In this document: one piece after another, positions 32,190 through 39,256 of the stretch
How the letters are laid out: each line of letters begins with the position of its first letter
How positions within the stretch are numbered: position 1 is the first letter of the stretch
Assembly (NCBI GenBank): GCA_964538515.1
Contig: CAZIEW010000052.1
Coordinates: 1-40,236, forward strand
DNA length: 40,236 bases
Direction of reading: 5' to 3'
Source of the DNA: CALBZH01 sp964538515
Lineage (GTDB): Bacteria > Desulfobacterota > Syntrophobacteria > Syntrophobacterales > Syntrophobacteraceae
Notes under the pieces: generated by a model
The model's input: the letters and a program-made list of their open reading frames with translations, nothing else
The model's database searches: none
What the model was told of the DNA's origin: nothing
Made by a program: the position numbers and the translations under genes

Positions 32190-34790
32190 ATGGAAACGCC
32201 GATTGGCAAGCATCGGTTTGAGAACCTGTCGATGCTCTTGGTGAGCGGCCTCATCGCGGTCCTTTTTGTCGTTTTTTTCTGTATGCAATACTGGGCGGCG
32301 CGGGAGTTTCAGCGGAAAGCTTCCGAAGCCTTCAAGGCCTTCGAGAGCGCGGCGGGGCAGACGCTGACCGAGCAGAAGACAAAGCAGGAAGCCATCGCGG
32401 TAGCCATCAAGAACGCTCAGGAAAGCGTGTTCGTTTCCACGTTGCTCGGCAAGATCGCTGCCGGCATGGGCGTCTTTGTCACGATCGCCGGGTCCATCTT
32501 CGGCCTTTTCAAGTACCTGGATGTCCGCGCCAAGGAGTTCGCCCACACGGCCGCGACCACGTTTTTCAACCTTTGGGAGGGAATCGCGAGCGACAAGCCG
32601 AGGGTGCAGGCGAGTGCTCTAACGGGCTTGACGGATTTTCTCAAAAAGGGGCGCGAGGAATATTATGAAGGAACCCTGTCGGCGCTCGCGCTGGTTGGAC
32701 GGATGCACAACCAGGAGAGCACGGCTTTTAATTACGGGGTAACGCAGTCAGAGCTCACCATTGCGTGGGGCGCGTACAAGAGGGCGTTGGAGATTGCCGC
32801 GACCGCCCATCCTGCCTTGTTCCGGTCGACTTGCTGGCAAGGGATCAAATGCTCCCGAACCGAATTCACCGGCAGCGTGAGCCTCAGCGGGATCGATTTT
32901 CGGGACGCGGATCTGGAGGAGGCGGACTTTTCCGGGCTGGATCTTCACAAGGCCCGATTCAGTGCCGCAAAGCTGATCGGAGCGAAATTCACGAGGGCCA
33001 AGCTTCAGGGATGCGACTTCCAGCACGCCGATTTGACGGGAGCGGATTTCGAAGGGGCCGATCTGCAAGGGGCCAATCTGCTCAATGCGAGAATCCTCGG
33101 CACCAATTTCAAGAACGCGATCCTTCATGGGGCGAAACTGGCCCTGTTCTCAATGGACTGGAGGCTCGCGGCCAACTGGCGGGACGCCGCGTTCGACGAG
33201 CCGGTGCGCGCGCATCTGTTAAAGCGATACGGGCCCGAAGCGGAAGCATTCCGAATCCTGATGCTGTTGTGGGAGTACCCTTCGATCGTGACCGGCGGGG
33301 GGTGGACGGCCGCCTATCATTTCATGAGGGAAATGCGCGCCAGGGGTGCCAACATCGTCGTCCTGGTCCCCTTTTCGGAAAAGCATGTCTCGCCCTACGT
33401 TTTCGGGCATGAGATCGAAGTGTGCCCCGTGGGGCCGTCCGACGGCGAGCGGAGTCTTGCCATGCACTCCGCATACGAATCGACCTACGCCTCCGGTCTG
33501 GAGGAACTGCAGGAAGAGTCCCAGTACTATACGTATTCGCATTTCGAGAAGGTCAACGATTTCGCGAACCGCGCCTTGGAGGAGGTCTTCGAGAAGTCCA
33601 TTGCTTTCGATGTGATCCATGCCGATGATTGGCTCACGTTTCCCGCGGCCGAAAAGATCGCCAAGTGGGCGAGCAAGCCGTGGGTGGCCCATTTCCATTC
33701 AACGGAATACGAGCGGCGCAAAGAGCCCGTCAACGAGGGGATCGCCCGGATTGAAAAGCACTTTGCGGAACGTGCGAATGCGGTCCTGGTGCCCAGCTCC
33801 TCGACGAAGCGCACGGTCGTCGAGAAGTACGGTATCGATTCCTCTCGGGTTTCCGTCATGCCCAACTGCCTTTCAAGCACCGACGCCGAGGAGGCCGGGC
33901 TCGGAACGGAGTCTCTCGGGGAGTTTCACGCGCAGACCGTTGTTTTCGCCGGGAGGCTTCAATGGCAGAAGGGTGTCGACCGGTTTGTCACGATCGCCGG
34001 GGAATTGAGCTTCTTGCGGCCAGGGACCCGGTTTCGCGCTCACGGCAGGGGGGAGTCCGATTACCTGCGGATGGTGCGCAATGCCATGCTCTACAGTCAG
34101 GTATGGATTTCCGAAGAGCCCTTTTGCCCGGAGGCCGAGTGGCATGGCGACCTCTTTCACATCAGGGAGTTGGTCCCGGTCAGAGTGGTCGCAGCCGAGG
34201 GTGAGCGGGAATATGTTCGGCTCGGGCCGGCCATGGGGACCTCGGAAAGGGAAGGGGTCCTGTCTAAGATCCTTGCGCGCGGCTTCGAAATCTACAACTC
34301 GCCGGTTCCCTATTTTCCTTATCTTCTGAAGAGCATCGAGAGGACTGGCGACTTCCACGGGGAGTACCTGGTGCGGATGAGTGTGGCGGACAGCCTCAGG
34401 AGCAAGCTCAACTACTATACGGACTCCATCCGTGTCGAAGGGTTTACGCCGTGGGAGGAAAGAAGGCGCATGTTTGAAAACGCATCCGTCTGCGTGGTGC
34501 CGTCGCGCTTTGAGCCATTCGGATTGATCGTGCTGGAGTCCATGGCCCATGGGGTTCCCGTGGTGTACCCAAGGCAGGCGGGTGTGGCCGAATTTGTGAA
34601 GGCCGGCGTCCAGGTTGATTTCACGGACACGGATGAAGCCGTCGACGCCATCTCTCGTTTGCTGGACGACATGGATTGCTGGCGCCAAGTCGTCCGAGAG
34701 CAGGCGGAGGAGGTTCGCCAGTATGTCAATCGCGGGTATGGATGGGCGTTGCGAGAAAAGCTTGGAGAGGTGGCCGCTGGGCCCGCTTGA
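32190..34790 (+). CDS. Membrane-anchored pentapeptide-repeat / GT4 glycosyltransferase fusion
   Basis: The product has 866 residues. It has two membrane helices (about 13-34 and 84-108) with a charged helix between. A pentapeptide-repeat block follows (about 232-318: A(D/N)(L/F)xx units such as ADLTGADFEGADLQGANL). A complete GT-B glycosyltransferase (about 356-860) comes last, with a starch-synthase-like start (WEYPSIVTGGGWTAAYHF), VFAGRLQWQKGVDRF and the donor-site FEPFGLIVLESMAHGVPVV. About 120 residues are inserted between the donor-domain strands (near 630-740). It is presumably an inner-membrane protein that adds sugar to a cell-envelope or storage glycan. The start ATG has GGGGGAG seven bases upstream. 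The domain combination is one I do not know. Confidence 0.78.
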   Translation: METPIGKHRFENLSMLLVSGLIAVLFVVFFCMQYWAAREFQRKASEAFKAFESAAGQTLTEQKTKQEAIAVAIKNAQESVFVSTLLGKIAAGMGVFVTIAGSIFGLFKYLDVRAKEFAHTAATTFFNLWEGIASDKPRVQASALTGLTDFLKKGREEYYEGTLSALALVGRMHNQESTAFNYGVTQSELTIAWGAYKRALEIAATAHPALFRSTCWQGIKCSRTEFTGSVSLSGIDFRDADLEEADFSGLDLHKARFSAAKLIGAKFTRAKLQGCDFQHADLTGADFEGADLQGANLLNARILGTNFKNAILHGAKLALFSMDWRLAANWRDAAFDEPVRAHLLKRYGPEAEAFRILMLLWEYPSIVTGGGWTAAYHFMREMRARGANIVVLVPFSEKHVSPYVFGHEIEVCPVGPSDGERSLAMHSAYESTYASGLEELQEESQYYTYSHFEKVNDFANRALEEVFEKSIAFDVIHADDWLTFPAAEKIAKWASKPWVAHFHSTEYERRKEPVNEGIARIEKHFAERANAVLVPSSSTKRTVVEKYGIDSSRVSVMPNCLSSTDAEEAGLGTESLGEFHAQTVVFAGRLQWQKGVDRFVTIAGELSFLRPGTRFRAHGRGESDYLRMVRNAMLYSQVWISEEPFCPEAEWHGDLFHIRELVPVRVVAAEGEREYVRLGPAMGTSEREGVLSKILARGFEIYNSPVPYFPYLLKSIERTGDFHGEYLVRMSVADSLRSKLNYYTDSIRVEGFTPWEERRRMFENASVCVVPSRFEPFGLIVLESMAHGVPVVYPRQAGVAEFVKAGVQVDFTDTDEAVDAISRLLDDMDCWRQVVREQAEEVRQYVNRGYGWALREKLGEVAAGPA

Positions 34791-34884
34791 GTGAGCTTGC
34801 TCGCCCTTTGCCCCCGAGGTGAGCCGGCGGCAAGGCCGTGCGCTTGGTACAGCTCCCCAGGATAAAGTGACCATTGGCCGGGAT

Positions 34885-34954
34885 CGTCATTCCCGCAGGT
34901 TTTTGGCGGGAATCCAACAGAAAATCCTGGATGCCCGCCTTCGCGGGCATGACA
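34885..34954. repeat. Palindromic repeat family C, copy 2
   Basis: CGTCATTCCCGC and GGCGGGAATCC form one arm set, and GGATGCCCGCC with GCGGGCATGAC the other. This is the same kind of element as at 25448-25520. The 34791-34989 spacer shows nothing else. Confidence 0.65.
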
Positions 34955-34989
34955 GATGGTTATCGGACACCCATTTGTGTGGCCCCGTA

Positions 34990-35298
34990 CTAGGCGGTGA
35001 CGTTGATCGCGCGCTCGGACGGAGGGGCAGCGAGGAGCTGGGTGCTCTCCAGCATCTTGAGCATCTGCCGGGCCATGGACGCGTTGATGTCGAGGCCTTC
35101 CTTGAAGATCGTGATCTGCGCCTGGATGATGGCATTGGCAGCCGCTTCCTGGGATTCAAGCAGGTCCGTGACCTGCTCCATCAGGGGAGGGATCCCCTGA
35201 TCCGGAGCCGCTTGGGGCTCACCTTGCGCGCGGGCAGCCTGTGCCATCGTTGGGACTGATCCCACGCTCCAGCCTGTGCTTTGTACGGGTCCGATCAT
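34990..35298 (-). CDS. Small helical protein, possibly YjfB-like
   Basis: The product has 102 residues and lacks signal or membrane segments. The first 35 residues are Ala/Gln/Pro-rich and probably disordered. The rest is amphipathic helix: MEQVTDLLESQEAAANAII, then QAQITIFKEGLDINASMARQ. The latter half recalls the short putative motility proteins of the YjfB type, but that is a weak impression. Codon use and length suggest a real gene. The start is not certain; ATGs at 35247 and 35181 are also in frame and none has a strong Shine-Dalgarno. It is alone between repeats, on the minus strand. Confidence 0.5.
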   Translation of the reverse strand: MIGPVQSTGWSVGSVPTMAQAARAQGEPQAAPDQGIPPLMEQVTDLLESQEAAANAIIQAQITIFKEGLDINASMARQMLKMLESTQLLAAPPSERAINVTA

Positions 35299-35313
35299 CG
35301 GTGCGCCATCCCG

Positions 35314-35431
35314 CTAGTGCTCCGTTGCTCCGCCAAGGAAGTCACGCCAGGCAAGACGACATCCCCCCAACCTCCCTCGAGGGGGGAATCGTAGGGGGGT
35401 GCCCTGCAGAACAACGTTGACAGTGGACTAG
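35314..35431. repeat. Palindromic repeat family A, copy 4
   Basis: CTAGTGCTCCG at the left and CAGTGGACTAG at the right bound GGCAAGACGACATCCCCCC and TAGGGGGGTGCCCTGC, as in the other copies. The span 35299-35768 holds this and the family B copy; no gene is seen there. Confidence 0.65.
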
Positions 35432-35619
35432 TCCGTTCTGTTTGCTTCTTTCGTTTGCGGGAGGGGGCCGATCTCCCGCGATCGCCTGGTGCAGCAATTG
35501 ATTCGGCATGGTGCTCCTGACTGTTGAGCGAAAAACCACTGCAGGCAAAATACAGGGAGATTGAGTCGGAAACAGCGCTCCGGGCCGATGTGTGGCGGTA
35601 CAGCGCGGCGGGAGTTTTC

Positions 35620-35715
35620 ATTCCCCCCTTGAGGGGCAAGGGGTGTGTTGAAACCGTTGCAGGACGGGGATTCTTTTGACGTTAGGGCCCCCCTGGCCTC
35701 CGTGAAGGGGGGAAT
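35620..35715. repeat. Palindromic repeat family B, copy 3
   Basis: ATTCCCCCCTTGAGGGG at the left is complementary to CCGTGAAGGGGGGAAT at the right. The interior GTTGAAACCGTTGCAGGAC resembles GCTGAAACTGTCGCGGAAC of the 5210 copy, and the preceding GGTACAGCG and TTTTC are shared too. Confidence 0.65.
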
Positions 35716-35768
35716 GCGCTTCAGGGATTATGCCGCGTAGAGCCGACGAGCGGCCAAAGGAAGAGAAG

Positions 35769-36449
35769 ATGCAAGTTGAAAACATTGTCATTCCCGTCGG
35801 GCAGGGGAAGGGGAAGCATGTCTCGGGGGCTCTCACCGTACCCGATGGCTTCGATGGCAGGAGGGGGCTGATCCTGGCTCACGGAGCGGGGAACGACATG
35901 CATCAGGCGATGCTGGTGTTCCTCGCGGAGGCGTTGGCTCGGGTGGGCTGTCTCTCCCTGCGGTTTAACTTCCTCTACCGGGAAGAAGGCCGAAACAATC
36001 CCGACCGGCCGGAGGTCCTCTATGAAGCTTGGGAGGGAGCGTACCGGTTCTTGAGCGAGCATCCCGTCTATCGGCCGCAGGAGATCGTTGCGGCCGGGAA
36101 GTCCTTGGGCGGAAGGATCGGTTCGCAGCTGGTCGCCGAAAACAGGCTTCCCGTGAATCGGCTGATCTTGCTTGGGTACCCGCTCCACCCGGCGGGAAAG
36201 CCGGATCGACTCAGGGATGCGCATCTGTACGGGATCGGGATTCCCATGCTCTTCATTGCCGGAACCCGAGACCCGCTCTGCGGCCTCGAGCTGCTGAGGA
36301 CGGTGCTTGCGCGTTTGAAGGCTCCCTGGACGCTCGAAATCGTCGAAGGAGGCGACCACTCGTTCTACGCTCCCAAGTCGTACGGGATCGCCCAGGAGAA
36401 GATTTACGGTCAGATCGCGGATTGGGTCGTTCAATGGCTCGACGCTTGA
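35769..36449 (+). CDS. Alpha/beta hydrolase (dienelactone-hydrolase/KANL3-like)
   Basis: The 226-residue cytoplasmic protein shows LILAHGAGNDMH (oxyanion region), the nucleophile elbow AGKSLGGR with Ser112, GTRDPL with Asp168 and GGDHSF with His197. The catalytic triad is therefore complete. It should cleave an ester or thioester; the substrate is unknown. GGAAGAGAAG precedes this ATG; the frame extends to 35730 but that start lies next to a repeat. It ends 25 bp before the crotonase gene, and the two probably form an operon. Confidence 0.82.
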   Translation: MQVENIVIPVGQGKGKHVSGALTVPDGFDGRRGLILAHGAGNDMHQAMLVFLAEALARVGCLSLRFNFLYREEGRNNPDRPEVLYEAWEGAYRFLSEHPVYRPQEIVAAGKSLGGRIGSQLVAENRLPVNRLILLGYPLHPAGKPDRLRDAHLYGIGIPMLFIAGTRDPLCGLELLRTVLARLKAPWTLEIVEGGDHSFYAPKSYGIAQEKIYGQIADWVVQWLDA

Positions 36450-36474
36450 CCCTGACGGAGAAAGGAGGGCTCGT

Positions 36475-37260
36475 ATGCAGGCAGCAGCTCAAGATTTGGT
36501 GCAGGTCCGGGTCGAAGATCACATTGCCACGCTGACACTCAACCGTCCGGACCAACGCAATGCCATCGATCCCGCCATGACCCGGGCGATGCGCGCCGCC
36601 ATGGATCGATTCGAAGGCGACGAAGCAGTCTGGGTGGGAATCCTCACGGGAGCAGGCGACCGAGCGTTTTGCGCCGGCATGGATCTCAAAGCCTTTGCGG
36701 CCGGACTTGGGGATCAGGTGATGGATGAGAAGGGGGGATTTGCCGCCGTGACCCGGTACCCGCGCACCAAGCCGCTGATTGCGGCCGTCAATGGGGCGGC
36801 GCTGGCGGGAGGCTTTGAGATCGTTCTCTCTTGCGATCTTGTCGTTGCGGCGGAGAAGGCGATTTTTGGCGTCCCTGAAGTGAAGCGCGGGATCTTTGCG
36901 GGTGCCGGGGGCGCGTTCCGGCTCCCAAGAACGGTTCCCAGGGCTCGCGCCATGGAAATGCTGCTGACGGGGGACCCGATCGACGCCGGCACTGCGCTGG
37001 CTCTCGGGCTGGTAAACAGCGTCGTGCCGCTCGATCACCTGATGGCCGCGGCAAACGAGCTTGCGCGTCGCATCTGCGTCAACGCTCCCCTCGCGGTCAG
37101 GGAGGCTCTCACTCTTGCCCGGGCCGCATTCGATGCGCCGGAGGAGGAGCTTTGGCGCCGCAATCAGGACGCCTGGCGACGCATCAACGAGACGGCGGAC
37201 GCCAAGGAGGGGCCGCTGGCATTCGTGGAAAAGCGAGCGCCCGTATGGAAGGCCCGATGA
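36475..37260 (+). CDS. Enoyl-CoA hydratase/isomerase family protein (crotonase)
   Basis: The 261-residue protein has the crotonase fold signatures: ATLTLNRPDQRNAID, the oxyanion segment FCAGMDLKAF and AAVNGAALAGGFEIVLSCDLVVA. Both glutamates aligned to the hydratase catalytic pair are present: one in the GVPEVKRG segment and one in the ARAMEMLLTGD segment. It is thus likely to hydrate an enoyl-CoA. AGAAAGGAGGG precedes the ATG. The neighbouring hydrolase may act on the same CoA ester or its product. It converges on the peptidase gene with a 15-bp gap. Confidence 0.87.
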   Translation: MQAAAQDLVQVRVEDHIATLTLNRPDQRNAIDPAMTRAMRAAMDRFEGDEAVWVGILTGAGDRAFCAGMDLKAFAAGLGDQVMDEKGGFAAVTRYPRTKPLIAAVNGAALAGGFEIVLSCDLVVAAEKAIFGVPEVKRGIFAGAGGAFRLPRTVPRARAMEMLLTGDPIDAGTALALGLVNSVVPLDHLMAAANELARRICVNAPLAVREALTLARAAFDAPEEELWRRNQDAWRRINETADAKEGPLAFVEKRAPVWKAR

Positions 37261-37275
37261 GGATGTGACGAGCAA

Positions 37276-37758
37276 TCACCAGCCGACGTTCAAGCGGTAA
37301 AGGAGCTGCACTTCATTTCCAACGGCGTCCGCAGCGCCCTCAAAGTCGCTCGTGAGCTGGGTGAAGGTTTTGTTCTCCCGGCGTCCGACTTGGGGGGGCC
37401 AGGGATTGTTGATGCTGAAATCGCTCCCGTCGCCTCCGGTCAACACGACGGCGTGGGAAGGAGCCCCCACCTCCACCAGCCAGATGGGCCCGTAGCTGCC
37501 CAAAAACTCCATCCACGTGTCCCCGTCGTAACAGCCGGACGGAATCCTTCTGAAATGAAACCGATTGGCTGCGTCGTAGAGCGGCTCCCACCCGTAGCAG
37601 GAATCGAGGCTCAAACTGACGGCGCTCGCAATCATCTCGGGCGACACGGAGCTGCGTGTCCAATAGCTCACGATCATGGCCATGGACGCCGCCCAACAGG
37701 AGGTGGAGTTCGGTTGAGGAATGAGTGGAACGGAGTAGAAAATGCTCCGGCAAGCCAT
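37276..37758 (-). CDS. Small papain-like (C39/AvrRpt2-type) cysteine peptidase
   Basis: The product has 160 residues, with a strong AAAGGAGGG before the ATG. The motif QPNSTSCWAASMAMIV contains the predicted oxyanion Gln15 and nucleophile Cys21. SHAVVLTGGDG gives His102, and SINNPW gives Asn117 or Asn118 as the third residue. This is the order of the clan CA AvrRpt2/C39-like enzymes. It has no signal peptide or other domain, so it is the bare catalytic unit. It could be an effector, an immunity-related protease or a processing enzyme; there is no ABC exporter or precursor peptide nearby. Spacer 37759-38036 behind it has a repeat and a hairpin only. Confidence 0.75.
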   Translation of the reverse strand: MACRSIFYSVPLIPQPNSTSCWAASMAMIVSYWTRSSVSPEMIASAVSLSLDSCYGWEPLYDAANRFHFRRIPSGCYDGDTWMEFLGSYGPIWLVEVGAPSHAVVLTGGDGSDFSINNPWPPQVGRRENKTFTQLTSDFEGAADAVGNEVQLLYRLNVGW

Positions 37759-37815
37759 CGTGTCCCTCCTTTGAATCTTCGGTTGGAAATGAAGGCTCGG
37801 GTCGGAAATTTGCTG

Positions 37816-37922
37816 CTAGTGCTCCGTCAACTTTGTTTCGCAAGGTGCACCCCCCTTTGATTCCTCTTTCGAGGGTGGGGGGTGTTGTCTTGCCCGGCAC
37901 AACTTCTTTGACGGTGCACTAG
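37816..37922. repeat. Palindromic repeat family A, copy 5 (best preserved)
   Basis: CTAGTGCTCCGTCAA and TTTGACGGTGCACTAG form inverted ends with one mismatch. The outer CTAG is present on both sides and may be a duplicated four-base target. GTGCACCCCCCTTTG and GGGGGGTGTTGTCTTGCCCG make the core. Confidence 0.75.
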
Positions 37923-37969
37923 GCGTGGGGCAGCTCAAACGTGTCCACCCGTGCCGTAGGCTCTTTTCG

Positions 37970-37999
37970 GTAGCGCCGCCGTGGAAGGCGGCGCTACCG
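37970..37999. repeat. Strong GC-rich hairpin
   Basis: GGTAGCGCCGCC and GGCGGCGCTACC are perfectly complementary around GTGGAA. Neither side has a clear T-tract. It lies 37 bp past the end of the antitoxin gene, so it may stop or stabilise that transcript. Confidence 0.5.
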
Positions 38000-38036
38000 T
38001 TATTGTCGACAGGACGCCCATTTGTTGCCTGTCGCC

Positions 38037-38360
38037 TTATGCGATGGCATCGAGGCCCTTCTTGCGCACCAATGACAGCAGCTTGAGAGAAGCTCCGCGC
38101 GGCTGTTTTTCGCCTCGCTCCCATTGGCTCACTAAACCAGCTGTCACGTTCAGATATCTTGCGAACACCGCCTGGCTGACGCCTTCCCTTTGCCTGACTT
38201 CCGCTATCTCCTTGGCCGAGAGCTTCTCCACGGTCGTCAAGCAGGACGCGTCGAAATCGCGCATTGTTTTGGTGTCAATCAATCCGATCTCGTGAAGTCC
38301 TCGCGCTGTTTCGTGCAAGGCTTCCAAGGCATCACTTTGAAATTTGCTCACCATTGCCAT
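38037..38360 (-). CDS. HTH antitoxin (HigA/NadS-like) of a toxin-antitoxin pair
   Basis: The 107-residue protein ends with a Cro/C1-type helix-turn-helix (about 48-100: IAEVRQREGVSQAVFARYLN, then AGLVSQWERGEKQPRG). It is coded directly after the RelE-like toxin and overlaps it by 29 bp, which is the HigBA order (toxin first). It should bind the toxin and the operator at 38752-38770. ATG 38354 has a better-placed GAGGTG than 38360; either start is possible. Confidence 0.82.
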   Translation of the reverse strand: MAMVSKFQSDALEALHETARGLHEIGLIDTKTMRDFDASCLTTVEKLSAKEIAEVRQREGVSQAVFARYLNVTAGLVSQWERGEKQPRGASLKLLSLVRKKGLDAIA

Positions 38361-38751
38361 TCACCTCTTCCAGCTCTCCTTCGTTCAGGGCTTTGGTGAG
38401 GCTCTCAGCACTGAAGGTCAGGTAGATCTGGGCCAACTTCTGGTAACCATCCAGCTCCGCTGCGTTGAGAGTGGCTCTTGCGCTCTTCGGAAAACCGTAC
38501 ACAAAGACTGCCGGATCACCCGCCCGGAAGACGATGATGGTTCTGTACCCGCCCCGCTTGCCTTCGCCAGGTCGGGCCGGCCGTTTCTTGATAAGACCTT
38601 CGCCCAAGTCGCTATCATTGAGGCCTTTTTCTATCTCTTGTACGGCGTGAATCAGCTTCTTGTCGCCGATGCCCTCTTTTCGCGCGAATCGAGCGAACCA
38701 CTTGGTCTTTGAATATCCGCACCGTTCCCCCTGATTGCAATTGGAATTCAT
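38332..38751 (-). pseudogene. RelE/HigB-like toxin, probably frameshifted at its start
   Basis: The frame matches RelE-like toxins from KTKWFARFARKEGI through LGEGLIKKRPARPGEGKRGG and YRTIIVFRAGDPAVFVYGFP to the end (139 residues from ATG 38751). Relatives begin M-R-(V/I)-F-K-T-K-W-F. Here GTG CGG ATA TTC AA reads V-R-I-F-K in another frame, from 38722 with GGGGGA upstream, and one extra A at 38708-38710 would explain the mismatch. The in-frame ATG at 38751 overlaps the -10 box of the predicted promoter, so a normal leader cannot reach it. It may be an inactive toxin, a sequencing error, or translated by another route. The longer start at 38796 lies upstream of the promoter. Confidence 0.6.
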
Positions 38752-38777
38752 TATAGCACTTAGTGCTATAGGTTCAA
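38750..38777 (-). promoter_or_regulatory. Promoter and palindromic operator of the toxin-antitoxin pair
   Basis: On the minus strand, -35 TTGAAC (38772-38777), a 16-base spacer and -10 TATAAT (38750-38755) form a good promoter. The palindrome TATAGCACTTAGTGCTATA (38752-38770) fills the spacer and overlaps the -10. A repressor bound there would block RNA polymerase, as expected for autoregulation by the HTH antitoxin. Confidence 0.75.
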
Positions 38778-39078
38778 TAGATTGATCTCTTTTCACCTTG
38801 TGAGCGTGGCTGCACCTGGCTCCACCAAGCCCCCCTCATTCACGCCGTTCAATGGGAATCTATGCCGTGCAGCCCGAAAAGATACGCGTTTTGGCATACA
38901 CCCATCAGAAGCGGTGACCCTTCTATTGGCGAAAGCGCTTGCCCGGCGCGCCGGAGAGGGAAAGCCCAACAACCGGATGATCGGCTCGGCTGGGGGACGT
39001 TCCGTGGGCGATTACCCCGGCATGAGATAGGCAGAACCTTCAGTGGGAGCTTACAAGGTCTTGCGCGGCAGGCGTTAA

Positions 39079-39118
39079 GAAAAAACAGCGAGGGAGAAGC
39101 TGATCGCCCTCGCTGTTT
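39079..39118 (-). terminator. Rho-independent terminator of the right-edge gene
   Basis: On the minus strand AAACAGCGAGGG and CCCTCGCTGTTT form a perfect 12-bp stem around a 12-base loop, ending in a T-tract (TTTTTTCTT). It lies about 140 bp past the stop of the partial gene. No gene is supported in 38797-39256. Confidence 0.85.
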
Positions 39119-39256
39119 CGGTGGTTGGAGAAATCTAGGTCGATGATCTGTCTGAGCTGGTGCTCGGGCATGGCCGCACTGCGGTGGGTGATCTTGATGA
39201 CCCTCCGCGGTGCGGCGCATGCTTTGATGCGAGCGCTGTTAGAAGTCAACTTATTG

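Noticed and set aside
38779..39030. Plus-strand 82-codon frame from 38782
   Set aside because: Low-quality composition, no Shine-Dalgarno, and it starts next to the divergent toxin-antitoxin promoter.
39040..39249. Minus-strand 69-codon frame with a plausible segment RRVIKITHRSAAMPEHQL
   Set aside because: It runs through the strong terminator hairpin and has no clear Shine-Dalgarno.
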